This document shows, piece after piece, positions 52,732 through 62,076 of a DNA stretch of 64,000 bases. A model generated the notes under the pieces. That model was given only the letters and a program-made list of their open reading frames with translations, was not told where the DNA came from and ran no database searches. Made by a program: the position numbers and the translations under genes. The stretch is taken from NCBI GenBank assembly GCA_050287605.1, contig JBNKCG010000042.1, positions 1-64,000 on the forward strand, given 5' to 3'. This DNA comes from QQUJ01 sp050287605. GTDB lineage: Bacteria; Pseudomonadota; Gammaproteobacteria; QQUJ01. How positions within the stretch are numbered: the stretch's first letter is position 1; every line of letters starts with the position of its first letter.

Positions 52732-54387
52732 GTGGATAACCAACGCATGCTGCTGTTCGTCGCCCTGTCGGTGATCGTATTGCTGATGTGGCAAACCTGG
52801 CAGCAGGACTACGGTCCCCAACCGGTGCCCACCCAATCCGCGGCTCAGCCGCCTGCCGCCACGCCCGGGATCGATAAGCCGGGACTGGCCACGTCGTCCA
52901 CGCCATCGACTGGCACCAGTGCGACACTTGGCAGCACGCCGCTGCCGGCCACCTCCGCCGTGCTCGGTTCGGCCGGTCGGGTGCGAGTGGTGACCGATCT
53001 GTACGACATATTCATCGATCTCAAAGGCGGCGATCTGCGCCAAGTCAAACTGCTCACCTACCCGGTGAGCGCCGACAAGCCGCAGGTGCCGTTCGAACTC
53101 TTCTCCGACGAAGGCGAGATCTTTGTCGCCCAAAGCGGTCTGCTCTCCGGCGACAACCGGGCACCGGACCACGACGCGGTGTTCAGTGCCGACGCCGGCG
53201 AGTACCGCCTGGCGGCCGGTCAGGACGAACTCTCCGTACCGCTCGTCTGGCGCGGCAGCGACGGGGTGACGGTGGTCAAAACCTATACCTTTCATCGCGG
53301 CCAGTTCGTCATCGATTTTCAGCAGCAGATCCACAACGGCTCTGCCACCGAGTGGGTAGGTAGCCAGTACCGCCAGCTACAGCGCTCACGTCCCCACGAC
53401 GAAAGCCGCCTGGCCAGCCGCACTTATACCGGTCCGGTGTATTACAGCCCCGAAACCAAGTACGAAAAAGCGCCGTTCGACGACATCGCCAGCAAACCGC
53501 TCAGCGCCGACTACGCTGGCGGTTGGATCGCCATGATTCAGCACTACTTCGTCGGGGCGTGGATTCCCGAGCCGGACAAGGTCAATCGCTACTACACCAA
53601 GGCGCTGACGGGCGATCGGTTTCTCATCGGTATCGTTTCGCCGACCCTCTCCCTGGCGCCCGGCGCCGACGGCAGCGTAACTTCGCGCCTCTACGTGGGA
53701 CCCAAGGACCAGAACGTGTTGCCGGAGGTGGCCCCCGGTCTGGAGCTGACGGTCGACTATGGCATGCTCACCGTCATCGCCCAGCCGCTGTTCTGGCTGC
53801 TCAACTGGATCCACAAGGTGGTGGGTAACTGGGGCTGGGCCATCATCCTGCTCACCCTGCTCATCAAGCTGGCGTTCTACAAGCTCTCCGAAACCAGCTA
53901 CCGCTCCATGGCCAACATGCGCAAGATGCAGCCGCGCATCCAGGCGCTGCGCGACCGCTACGGCGACGACAAACAGCGGCTCAATCAGGCCATGATGGAG
54001 ATGTACAAAAAGGAGAAGATCAATCCACTGGGCGGCTGCCTGCCCATCGTGGTTCAGATCCCGGTGTTCATTGCGCTCTACTGGGTGCTGCTGGAGAGCG
54101 TCGAGCTGCGCCAGGCGCCGTTCATGTTCTGGCTCAGTGATCTCTCCACCAAGGATCCCTACTACGTGCTGCCCATCCTGATGGGCGTCAGCATGTTCTT
54201 CCAGCAGCGCCTCAACCCGGCGCCGCCCGATCCCATCCAGGCGAAGATCATGATGTCGCTGCCCATCGTCTTCACCTTCATGTTCCTCTGGTTCCCCTCG
54301 GGACTGGTGCTCTACTGGTTGGTGAACAACCTGCTTTCCATCGCCCAGCAGTGGCACATCACGCGGCGCATCGAGAAGACCGCCTGA
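52732..54387 (+). CDS. yidC: Membrane protein insertase YidC
   Basis: 551 aa Gram-negative type YidC. An N-terminal helix (MLLFVALSVIVLLMWQTWQ) is followed by a Pro/Ala/Thr-rich linker, a large periplasmic domain and the conserved insertase core (GNWGWAIILLTLLIKLAFYKLSETSYRSM and LGGCLPIVVQIPVFIALYWVLLESVELRQAPF). Start is GTG at 52732. It inserts inner-membrane proteins alone or with SecYEG. Confidence 0.97.
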   Translation: MDNQRMLLFVALSVIVLLMWQTWQQDYGPQPVPTQSAAQPPAATPGIDKPGLATSSTPSTGTSATLGSTPLPATSAVLGSAGRVRVVTDLYDIFIDLKGGDLRQVKLLTYPVSADKPQVPFELFSDEGEIFVAQSGLLSGDNRAPDHDAVFSADAGEYRLAAGQDELSVPLVWRGSDGVTVVKTYTFHRGQFVIDFQQQIHNGSATEWVGSQYRQLQRSRPHDESRLASRTYTGPVYYSPETKYEKAPFDDIASKPLSADYAGGWIAMIQHYFVGAWIPEPDKVNRYYTKALTGDRFLIGIVSPTLSLAPGADGSVTSRLYVGPKDQNVLPEVAPGLELTVDYGMLTVIAQPLFWLLNWIHKVVGNWGWAIILLTLLIKLAFYKLSETSYRSMANMRKMQPRIQALRDRYGDDKQRLNQAMMEMYKKEKINPLGGCLPIVVQIPVFIALYWVLLESVELRQAPFMFWLSDLSTKDPYYVLPILMGVSMFFQQRLNPAPPDPIQAKIMMSLPIVFTFMFLWFPSGLVLYWLVNNLLSIAQQWHITRRIEKTA

Positions 54388-54403
54388 TCCTGACTCCCCA
54401 GGC

Positions 54404-55753
54404 ATGACCCACTGCGCCGACACCATCGCGGCCGTGGCTACCCCGCCCGGCCGCGGCGGCGTCGGCATCGTGCGTATCTCCGGCCCGGCGGTGCCGGCCA
54501 TCGCCGTGCAACTGCTGGGCGCCTGCCCCGCGCCGCGCCACGCGCAGCTGGCCGATTTCTGTGACTCGGATGGGGCCGCCATCGATTCCGGGATTGTTCT
54601 CTATTTCTCCGCCCCGCACTCGTTTACAGGGGAAGCCGTTCTCGAGCTTCAGGGTCACGGAGGCCCCGTGGTCATGGACCGTCTGCTGCAGCGGGTGCTG
54701 GCGTTGGGGGCGCGTGCGGCACGTCCGGGCGAGTTCTCCGAGCGTGCGTTTCTCAACGGCAAACTGGACCTGGTTCAGGCTGAGGCGGTGGCCGACCTCA
54801 TCGAGGCGAGCAGCGTGCAGGGGGCGCGCAGCGCCATGCGCTCGCTGCAGGGCGAATTTTCGGCGCGTATCCACGCGCTGGTGGAGCGCCTGATTGCGCT
54901 GCGCAGCTACGTGGAAGCCGCCATCGACTTTCCCGACGAAGAGATCGATGGGCTGGCCGACGCCGAGCTCTCCACCCGGGTGCGTGAGCTGAACGCGGAC
55001 CTCGCCGCGCTGCTCTCCCAAGCCGAACAGGGCGAATTGTTGCGCGACGGGCTGACGGTGGTGATCGCCGGGCAGCCCAACGTGGGCAAGTCGCGGCTGC
55101 TCAATGCGCTCGCAGGGCGCGAAACCGCCATCGTCACCGAGTTGCCGGGAACCACCCGCGACGTGTTGCGCGAGCAGATTCAGATCGACGGCATGCCGTT
55201 GCACATCATCGATACTGCGGGGCTGCGCGACAGCGCCGACGTGGTGGAACAGGAGGGGATGCGCCGCGCTTGGCAGGAGATCGAGCGCGCCGATCGCGTG
55301 CTGCTGGTGCTGGATGACCGAACCGGTTTCGGCGACGCGGAAGCATGTATCCTGGAACGGTTGCCGGATAGCCTGCCGTGCAGCGTGGTGCGCAACAAGA
55401 TCGATTTAACCGGCGCGCCGGCCGGCGTGGCGCCCGGTCCGCACGGCCCCGAAGTGCGTATCGCTGCGCTCACCGGCGTTGGTATCGACACCCTGCGCAC
55501 CCACTTGCGCGAGATTGCCGGGTTTACCGGCGGCGAGGGGTTGTTCATGGCGCGGCGCCGTCATCTCGATGCGCTGCGCCGCGCTCAACGGGCGGTGGTG
55601 GAAGGCATGGAGCGGCTCGAACGGCAGGCGGCGGGTGAGCTGCTGGCCGAAGAGCTGCGCCTCGCGCAACAGGCGCTGGGCGAGATCACCGGTGAGTTCA
55701 CCAGCGATGATTTGTTGGGCGAGATCTTCTCCAGCTTCTGCATCGGGAAGTAG
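54404..55753 (+). CDS. mnmE: tRNA modification GTPase MnmE
   Basis: 449 aa. N-terminal folate-binding domain (TIAAVATPPGRGGVGIVRISG), helical domain and inserted G domain: G1 GQPNVGKSRLLNAL, G3 DTAGLRD, G4 NKID. The C-terminus ends in FCIGK, with the essential Cys. With MnmG it modifies wobble U34 of some tRNAs. A REP-like sequence begins at its stop codon. mnmG is not in the window. Confidence 0.97.
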   Translation: MTHCADTIAAVATPPGRGGVGIVRISGPAVPAIAVQLLGACPAPRHAQLADFCDSDGAAIDSGIVLYFSAPHSFTGEAVLELQGHGGPVVMDRLLQRVLALGARAARPGEFSERAFLNGKLDLVQAEAVADLIEASSVQGARSAMRSLQGEFSARIHALVERLIALRSYVEAAIDFPDEEIDGLADAELSTRVRELNADLAALLSQAEQGELLRDGLTVVIAGQPNVGKSRLLNALAGRETAIVTELPGTTRDVLREQIQIDGMPLHIIDTAGLRDSADVVEQEGMRRAWQEIERADRVLLVLDDRTGFGDAEACILERLPDSLPCSVVRNKIDLTGAPAGVAPGPHGPEVRIAALTGVGIDTLRTHLREIAGFTGGEGLFMARRRHLDALRRAQRAVVEGMERLERQAAGELLAEELRLAQQALGEITGEFTSDDLLGEIFSSFCIGK

Positions 55754-55770
55754 GAGCGGCGGGAGTCGCA
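55750..55770 (+). repeat. REP-like half element at the mnmE stop
   Basis: GTAGGAGCGGCGGGAGTCGC begins within the mnmE stop codon and matches the left arm of the REP unit at 31921. It is not accompanied by an inverted partner, so it may be a single REP or a remnant. Confidence 0.5.
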
Positions 55771-55789
55771 AACAACAAAACACCTTTAT

Positions 55790-55881
55790 CACCACAAAGT
55801 ACGCGAAGTACACAAAGTGACTGCATAAAAGCAAAATGGCTTTGAATCTCGAACTTCGTGACCTTGGTGCACTTCGTCGGG
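55790..55881. repeat. Nonamer-periodic imperfect inverted repeat
   Basis: Left arm 55793-55817 and right arm 55854-55878 are related by inversion: 17 of 25 positions match. Each arm is built of 9-bp units with conserved AAG/C-rich spacing (left: CACAAAGTACGCGAAGTACA; right inverted: GACGAAGTGCACCAAGGTCA). Similar 'AAG every nine bases' intergenic elements are common in environmental proteobacteria. It separates mnmE from the convergent transglutaminase gene. Confidence 0.6.
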
Positions 55882-55903
55882 AAGATTTTGCCTTCCGTCG
55901 TTG

Positions 55904-57886
55904 CTACGGGCGGAAAGCCCGCACCTGCCGTTGCAGTGTGCCCATCAGCAGCGGCGGACGGGAAGCCCCGTAGCGCAACGCCACATAGAGGCGGGTGATG
56001 CGCTGCACCGGTTCGCGCAGCTCCGGCCGGGCGTGCGTCACGCGCGCCGCATAGTCGTAGGGACCTTCGTGCGCACGTCGCGCCAGCCCGCGCCGCGCCA
56101 GGCGGCGGCAGAACCGGCGGTAGCTCTCCACCACGGGATCGCGCCGCGCGCGTTCCTGGCGCAGCAACAAATAGGTGACCGCCCCCAACAGCAGGCTGAT
56201 CACGCCCACCAGCAGCAGTCCCATACCCCGCCAGCCGATCTCCCCCAGTCCCAGTGCGGCCAGAAAGCGCCGTTGCAGCTCCGGGCCGTAGCCCAGCACC
56301 CACTGGTTCCAGCCGTTTTGCAATCCGTCCCAGGCGTAGCGCAGATCACGTGCCCAGCGCGCCAGAAGGTCGGGTGCTTGGAGGCGGAAACGCACCGGTT
56401 CGCCCACCGCGTCCAGTGCCGGCTGGATACTGCGCTCGACGCGCTCCGGAGCGACGGCGGCGGTGGGGTCGATGCGCACCCAGCCGCGCCCGGGTAGCAA
56501 CACCTCCGACCACGCGTGGGCATCGGATTGCCGCACGATGAGGTAGTCGCCCAGCGGGTTGAATTCGCCCCCCTGGTAGCCGGTCACCACTCGTGCCGGG
56601 ATGCCCGCCAGACGCATCAGCAGGGTAAAGGCGGCGGCGTAGTGCTCGCAGAAGCCGCGTCGCGTGTCGAACAGAAACTCGTCTACGGGATCGTTGCCGA
56701 GCAGCGGGGGGTTGAGCGTGTAGACGAACGGCTGCTCGCGAAAGTAACGTAGCGCGGCGTTGACGATCTGGCCGGGATCGGCAGCGGTGGAGCGCCACTG
56801 CGCCGCCAGCGCGGCGACTCGGGGGGAGACGCGGCGCGGCAGCTGCAGCGCATGGCGCTGTTCACGCGGCGCGGCATCGTCGGTGCGGTAGTCGGGATAG
56901 GAGCGCGCCGAATAGCGGCGCACCTCTTTGACGGGTGTTGGCGCCAACACCTGAAAATCGCGGGTGACCGTGGCGCTGGTCTGCACGCTGGCGGGCAGGT
57001 CCAGGGCGAACAGCCAGCGTTGCCCGTGGGGTTCCAGCGTCACCGCGTAGTCCACCGCCTGCCCCAGCGCGCGGTAGGGCAGCGCCCCGTCGGCGGCCGG
57101 CGAGACCCCGGGCGGATGCCCGGACCAGGTGTGCCCGTCCGTGTACCAGAACACCGGACCGCGCCAATAGCGCTGCGCCGGCGCCGGTACCGCACCGGAA
57201 AATTCCACGCGAAACGCCACCGCGTTGGATTGGCTCAATTCGCTGATGGCGCCGGGCTGCATGCGGTCGCTCAGCCCGGTGGTGGCGCGCGCGGCATCGC
57301 GCGGCAGGCTCCACAGCGGCCCCGACAGACGCGGGAAGAGCAGGAACAGCACCGCCATGATAGGCAGCGCGTGCACCAGCAGGCGGGCGGCCAGGCGCAG
57401 GGTGGTGCGCGGCGCGTCGCCGGGATGGGTGAGCTCCAGCAGCGTGGCGGTTAGCACCCACACCACCAGCCCCAGATAAACCGCCAGCAGCAGATCCTGG
57501 GAGTAGAGCAGGTGGGTGATCACCAGGAAGTAGCCGAGGAAGATGACCAGCATGGTGTCGCGCAACCGCGCCATCTCCAGCAGCTTGCAGGCCAGCATCA
57601 GGCACAGCAGCGCCACGCCGGCGTTCTTGCCAAGCAGGGTGCCGTAATAGACGAACACCCCGGCTGCGCCCGCCAGCGCCACCAGCAGCAACAGCCAGCG
57701 CGGCGGCAGCGCGGCCTGGCGCCGCTGCAGCAGCCAGCGCAGCCCGCCCAGTCCCAGCGTCATGGCGCTGATCCACAACGGCAGGCGCGTCAGGTGCGGA
57801 ATCAGCGCCAGCAGCAGCGCACCCAGCAGCCAGGCCAGCGTGGTGCCCGGCAGGGGTCGGTCGGCACTGGCTGAGGCGGTGCGCAT
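55904..57886 (-). CDS. tgpA: TgpA-type membrane transglutaminase
   Basis: 660 aa. An N-terminal region with several helices (DUF3488 type) leads to a periplasmic transglutaminase-like domain. Its catalytic Cys is in DTRRGFCEHYAAAFTLLMR, His in SDAHAWSEVLLPGRGW and Asp in VRIDPTAA. A further helix (GMGLLLVGVISLLLGAVTYLLLR) and a cytosolic tail (DUF4129-like) follow. The start ATG overlaps the DUF58 stop (TGATG); a GTG one codon earlier is possible. Its substrate in cells is unsettled. Confidence 0.92.
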   Translation of the reverse strand: MRTASASADRPLPGTTLAWLLGALLLALIPHLTRLPLWISAMTLGLGGLRWLLQRRQAALPPRWLLLLVALAGAAGVFVYYGTLLGKNAGVALLCLMLACKLLEMARLRDTMLVIFLGYFLVITHLLYSQDLLLAVYLGLVVWVLTATLLELTHPGDAPRTTLRLAARLLVHALPIMAVLFLLFPRLSGPLWSLPRDAARATTGLSDRMQPGAISELSQSNAVAFRVEFSGAVPAPAQRYWRGPVFWYTDGHTWSGHPPGVSPAADGALPYRALGQAVDYAVTLEPHGQRWLFALDLPASVQTSATVTRDFQVLAPTPVKEVRRYSARSYPDYRTDDAAPREQRHALQLPRRVSPRVAALAAQWRSTAADPGQIVNAALRYFREQPFVYTLNPPLLGNDPVDEFLFDTRRGFCEHYAAAFTLLMRLAGIPARVVTGYQGGEFNPLGDYLIVRQSDAHAWSEVLLPGRGWVRIDPTAAVAPERVERSIQPALDAVGEPVRFRLQAPDLLARWARDLRYAWDGLQNGWNQWVLGYGPELQRRFLAALGLGEIGWRGMGLLLVGVISLLLGAVTYLLLRQERARRDPVVESYRRFCRRLARRGLARRAHEGPYDYAARVTHARPELREPVQRITRLYVALRYGASRPPLLMGTLQRQVRAFRP

Positions 57887-58857
57887 CACAACCCGAACAG
57901 GGCAAGGCGCGTCAGCGCGCGCTGCACGTGCCCGGCATCCAATGCCGGCGGCAGATCACCGTCGGGCAGCCGCAACCCAAACGGCAGGCCCAGCCGTTGG
58001 GCATCCACCACCCAGCGGCAGAGGCGACTAAGGCGCTGCTCGGTATCGGCGCCCGGCGTATCCTCCCAGCTCAACCACAGGGTCTCGCTCTGGGGCAGGG
58101 CGAATTGTTTGACGCGCAGCACCTCGTCGCGGGCGAGCGCCTTCCAATGGATGTGGCGCAGGCTGTCGCCGGGGTGGTAGTCGCGGAAGCCGCGAAAGTC
58201 GTCGACACCGGCTTCGGGGGTGTCGCGCCAGCGGCCCCCTTCGCCGCCACCCATCGGCAACGGTAGGGGCGGTGCGGGGTGGGGATAGACCACGGCGGTG
58301 GTGTCGGGTCGCCAGTAGGCCCAGGCGCGAAACAGCCCCAGCGGGTAGCGCGACTCCAGCGTCAGCCGCCCCAGGGGCAGGCGGCCGCGGCGGTTCGCCG
58401 TCTTGGCCAGCTCCACGGGGGTGCGCTGGTGCGGTGGCAGATCGACGCCGAACGGTTGCGCTCCCGGTACGGTCAGCGTCACCGCGCAACGCGTGGCCGC
58501 CGTGGGGTTGTGGAAGGTGATGAGAAAGCGTGCCGTCTGACCGGCGAACACCGGCTCGACGCGTACCCCCTCGATGCGCAGCCCCGCCAGGTTGCGGTAG
58601 GCGTGCAGGATGGAGACCACGGCCAGGCTGCCGAGCAGAAAGGTGAGCAGAAACCCCAGGCTGTTGTTGTAGTTCATCGCCCCCAGCAGCATGGCGAGCA
58701 GCACCAGCGCAAACAGCAGCCCGTGGCGGGTGGGCAGGATGTAGATGTCGCGTTGGGCGAGCACCGTGACCGCCCCCGGCTGCTGCGGTGTCGCCGGGCG
58801 TAGCAGCTTGTCCATGCGCGCCTGAAGGAACTCGGGCCAGTGCAGAGCGAATGCCAC
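57886..58857 (-). CDS. DUF58 domain protein
   Basis: 323 aa. Two N-terminal helices (GLLFALVLLAMLLGAMNYNNSLGFLLTFLLGSLAVVSIL) precede the DUF58 domain, with DFRGFRDYHPGDSLRHIHWKALARDEVLRVKQF as the family signature. The protein is an inner-membrane partner of MoxR ATPases. It lies 11 bp after the MoxR stop and overlaps the transglutaminase start by 1 bp. Confidence 0.93.
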   Translation of the reverse strand: MAFALHWPEFLQARMDKLLRPATPQQPGAVTVLAQRDIYILPTRHGLLFALVLLAMLLGAMNYNNSLGFLLTFLLGSLAVVSILHAYRNLAGLRIEGVRVEPVFAGQTARFLITFHNPTAATRCAVTLTVPGAQPFGVDLPPHQRTPVELAKTANRRGRLPLGRLTLESRYPLGLFRAWAYWRPDTTAVVYPHPAPPLPLPMGGGEGGRWRDTPEAGVDDFRGFRDYHPGDSLRHIHWKALARDEVLRVKQFALPQSETLWLSWEDTPGADTEQRLSRLCRWVVDAQRLGLPFGLRLPDGDLPPALDAGHVQRALTRLALFGL

Positions 58858-58868
58858 GGTAACGCGCC

Positions 58869-59786
58869 CTAGGGAATGGCCACTGCCTGCAGCAGTTCGG
58901 CGGCGGCACCGGCTCCGCCGCGTACCCCGCCCTCGTCGTGCAGGCGCAGCCGATGGCCCACCACCGCCGCCAAAACCGCCTGTACGTCCTCCGGTACCAC
59001 CTCGCGCCGTCCCGCCATCAGCGCCCAGGCGCGTGCGCCGCGCAACAGCGCGAGGCCGGCGCGCGGCGACAGCCCGACCTGAAACCGGTCGCTGGCGCGG
59101 GTGTGCGCCAGCAACGCTTGCAGGTAATCGACCAGGGCATCGGCTACGTGGACTTCCGCGGCGGCTTGCTGCAACCGCAGCAGTTGCTCCGGCGTGGCGC
59201 AGGGGGACAGCTCCTGCAGCAGCTCGCGGCGGTCGCGCCCCTTGAGCAGCGAGCGCTCGGCGACCGGGTCGGGGTAGCCCATCTCCACCCGCATCAAGAA
59301 ACGGTCGAGCTGCGACTCCGGCAGCGGGAAGGTACCGATGAGGTGCGCCGGGTTCTGGGTGGCGATGACGAAGAACGGTTCGGGCAGGCGGCGGGTTTCT
59401 CCCTCAATGGTGACCTGGTGCTCCTCCATCGCCTCGAGCAGCGCACTCTGGGTCTTGGGGGTGGCGCGGTTCACCTCGTCGGCCAGGATCACCTGCGCGA
59501 AGATGGGCCCGGGGTGGAAGGTGAAGGCGGCGTTGTCGCGCTGGTAAATGGAAACGCCCAGGATGTCGGCTGGCAGCAGGTCACTGGTGAACTGGATGCG
59601 CTGAAATTGCAGCCCGAGGATCTGCGCCAGGACGTGGGCCAACGTCGTCTTGCCGACGCCGGGAAGATCCTCGATCAGCAGATGCCCGCGGGCAATGAGG
59701 CAGGCGAGGGCGAGACGGATGGTCTGCTCCTTGCCAACGATGATCTGGCCGGCACTGGCAACCAGCCGGTCGACGATTTCCTTCAT
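58869..59786 (-). CDS. MoxR-family AAA+ ATPase
   Basis: 305 aa. Walker A is DLPGVGKTTLAHVLA, Walker B VILADEVNRATPKTQSALLEAMEE, sensor 1 FFVIATQNP and the arginine-bearing FPLPESQLDRFLMR. A lid domain (VGLSPRAGLALLRGARAWALMAGR) follows. The ATG at 59786 has AGGAG upstream; a longer reading adds unrelated residues. It heads the MoxR-DUF58-TgpA operon and is probably a chaperone-like remodelling ATPase. Confidence 0.94.
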   Translation of the reverse strand: MKEIVDRLVASAGQIIVGKEQTIRLALACLIARGHLLIEDLPGVGKTTLAHVLAQILGLQFQRIQFTSDLLPADILGVSIYQRDNAAFTFHPGPIFAQVILADEVNRATPKTQSALLEAMEEHQVTIEGETRRLPEPFFVIATQNPAHLIGTFPLPESQLDRFLMRVEMGYPDPVAERSLLKGRDRRELLQELSPCATPEQLLRLQQAAAEVHVADALVDYLQALLAHTRASDRFQVGLSPRAGLALLRGARAWALMAGRREVVPEDVQAVLAAVVGHRLRLHDEGGVRGGAGAAAELLQAVAIP

Positions 59787-59907
59787 TCGGACTCCTGCGT
59801 CGGTGTTTTCGGAGGGGCTCGACTTAGGATCGTATATGATGAATGGCGATTCGGTGCAGTTGTCCATACCGGTTTTGTGAATTTGCGACACATTGTGGAG
59901 TGATGGC

Positions 59908-61077
59908 GTGCCCGCCGATCCGGTTTTCTATTCCATTTTTCTCATCTTCACCGGGGCCGCCGTGCTAGCGACAGTGGCGCTGTTTGCGCGCCAGGCGCTG
60001 CTGGTGGCCTACATCGCGCTGGGCATGGTAATGGGCCCCTACGCCTTGGGTCTGATCAGCGATCCGACACTGATCACGCAGATCTCCGATGTGGGCATCT
60101 TCTTTCTGTTGTTCCTGTTGGGACTGGATCTGCAACCCCAGGAGCTGTGGCGCATGATGCGCAAGGCCACCATGGTGACGCTCATCAGCTCGTTGGGCTT
60201 CGGTGCGGCGGGCGTGGCCATCGCGGCGCTGTTCGGGTTTTCGCTGGCCGAGTCGCTGGTGGTAGGCGCGGCCATGATGTTTTCCAGCACCATCATCGGC
60301 CTCAAGCTGCTGCCCACCACGGTGCTGCACCACCAGCACACCGGCGAGATCATCATCAGTATTCTGTTGCTGCAAGACCTCATCGCCATCGTGGTACTGC
60401 TGGGGGTGCAGAGCATGGGTCAGGGCGGCATGGCGTGGGGCGAGCTGGGCCAGGTGGCGTTGGCACTGCCGGCGCTGGTGGCGTTCGCGGTGGTGGTGGA
60501 ACGCTTCCTGCTGGTGCCGCTGATTGCGCGCTTCGACACCATTCAGGAGTACATCTTCCTGATCGCCATCGGCTGGTGCCTGGGCATGGCGGAACTGGCG
60601 GGGATCATGGGCCTGTCGCACGAGATCGGCGCTTTCATAGGCGGCGTGGCACTCGCCTCCAGCCCCATCGCGCTGTTTATCGCCGAGAGCCTGCGCCCGC
60701 TGCGCGACTTCTTCCTGGTGATGTTCTTCTTCTCCTTGGGCGCCAGTTTCAACCTCGGTGTGATCGGTGACGTGCTGGTCCCCGCTTTGGCCCTGGCAGC
60801 GGCGGCGCTGGTGCTCAAGCCGTTGCTGTTCCGCGGCTTGCTGCGCCGCGTGGGCGAGGCCAGCGGCCGCTCGCTGGAGGTGGGGGTGCGCCTGGGGCAG
60901 ATCAGCGAGTTCTCGCTGTTGATCGCGGTGACCGCGCTGGGCGCCGGGGTGATCGGCGCCAAGGCCTCCTACCTGATCCAGCTGGCGACGCTGATCACTT
61001 TCGTGGTGTCGTCCTACCTGGTGGTGCTGCGCTACCCGACACCCATCGCTGTGTCCGATCGCCTGCGGCGCAATTGA
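59908..61077 (+). CDS. Kef-type cation:proton antiporter
   Basis: 389 aa CPA2-family protein with about 11-12 helices, including VGIFFLLFLLGLDLQPQELWRMMRK, AMMFSSTIIGLKLLP, LQDLIAIVVLLGV and HEIGAFIGGVALASSPIALFIAE. It lacks the C-terminal RCK (TrkA-N) domain of KefB/KefC, so regulation by glutathione adducts is not expected. The GTG at 59908 follows GGAG at 8 nt; a TTG at 59893 is an alternative. Divergent from moxR. Confidence 0.85.
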   Translation: MPADPVFYSIFLIFTGAAVLATVALFARQALLVAYIALGMVMGPYALGLISDPTLITQISDVGIFFLLFLLGLDLQPQELWRMMRKATMVTLISSLGFGAAGVAIAALFGFSLAESLVVGAAMMFSSTIIGLKLLPTTVLHHQHTGEIIISILLLQDLIAIVVLLGVQSMGQGGMAWGELGQVALALPALVAFAVVVERFLLVPLIARFDTIQEYIFLIAIGWCLGMAELAGIMGLSHEIGAFIGGVALASSPIALFIAESLRPLRDFFLVMFFFSLGASFNLGVIGDVLVPALALAAAALVLKPLLFRGLLRRVGEASGRSLEVGVRLGQISEFSLLIAVTALGAGVIGAKASYLIQLATLITFVVSSYLVVLRYPTPIAVSDRLRRN

Positions 61078-61089
61078 GGCGGCGCTGTC

Positions 61090-61833
61090 CTACGTGCTGG
61101 CGGCACCCTGCTGCGCGACGAGGCGATCCAGCGTTTCCAGCAGCCGCGGCAGCGAACCCGCTTCCGGCAGAGTGATTTTCAGGGTGCCATCGACGATCAG
61201 TGCGGGCACGGATTCGATCTCGTAGCCGCGGTTGAGCAGTTCCGCCTTGTGCAGGGCGGTTTGCACCGCGGAGGCGTGAAGGGCCTTGCGAAAGGCCGCG
61301 GGATCGACGCCGTGATCGGCGACAAACCGGGTGACCCGGTCCTCGTCGTCCAAGGGGTTGCCGCCCAGGTGGATGGCGTCGAAGATCGATCCGTGCAGTC
61401 GCTCAGCGATACCCAGGGTGCAAGCGGCGTAATAGACGCGGGCGTAGAACGCCTGCCCGGCGGTGGTTGTCGCCGGCAGGCGCACCAAGTGGGTGGTTTC
61501 GGTGAACTCCCGCTCCCAGCGCGCCAGCATCGGCTCCAGGCGGTAACTCAACGCGTCGTCGTAGGAAAAGACCAGCACCACTTCGGTTTTGTCGGCCGCG
61601 CTCGTCGGCTGCGGGTGCTTCAGCCGCGCTACCCATTCCGCTTGCGGGGAGGGCTGCTGTGCGGCCCGAGCTTCGCGGCGCGGCAGGTAGAGTGCGGCGC
61701 CCAGCACCGCCAGCCCCAGCAGCGCCGCGACCACGGGCAGGGAAGAGACGAGCGATAGCGGTTGCGCGGACGCGGGTCTGGAAATCAGCGAGATCCCTAT
61801 CACCAGCGCGGCAGGAATCAAAATTCGAAACAT
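61090..61833 (-). CDS. DsbA-like protein without CXXC
   Basis: 247 aa. A signal peptide or anchor is seen (LIPAALVIGISLISRPASA, then a second hydrophobic stretch to about residue 50). The rest has the DsbA thioredoxin-plus-helical layout. Aligning FSYDDALSYRLEP with DsbA FSFFCPHCYQFEE puts D93-A-L-S96 where CXXC should be; the cis-proline loop SVPALIVDG (P210) is kept. The lone Cys in YYAACTLG would not replace the pair. It is probably not an oxidoreductase. AAGGGG precedes the ATG at 61833. Confidence 0.75.
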   Translation of the reverse strand: MFRILIPAALVIGISLISRPASAQPLSLVSSLPVVAALLGLAVLGAALYLPRREARAAQQPSPQAEWVARLKHPQPTSAADKTEVVLVFSYDDALSYRLEPMLARWEREFTETTHLVRLPATTTAGQAFYARVYYAACTLGIAERLHGSIFDAIHLGGNPLDDEDRVTRFVADHGVDPAAFRKALHASAVQTALHKAELLNRGYEIESVPALIVDGTLKITLPEAGSLPRLLETLDRLVAQQGAAST

Positions 61834-62076
61834 GGCATCCCCTTGGTAGACCGGCCATGGGCTGAACAACGTAGCCGACGGGTACTTCGGTCTTATCGTT
61901 ACCGGGGGATTGCCGTCTTGGCGCGGCATCGATCGGTCAGGTGTGGATGAACTCCACGCCGGGGAGCATACACCCAAGATCCGCTGTTAAGCTATCAATT
62001 GTTCAGAACTGTTACTGGCTGGGCAGCGGGCGATGTGCGTAAGCTAGCGTATCGTTTCCCTGCGGTATCCCTGTCC

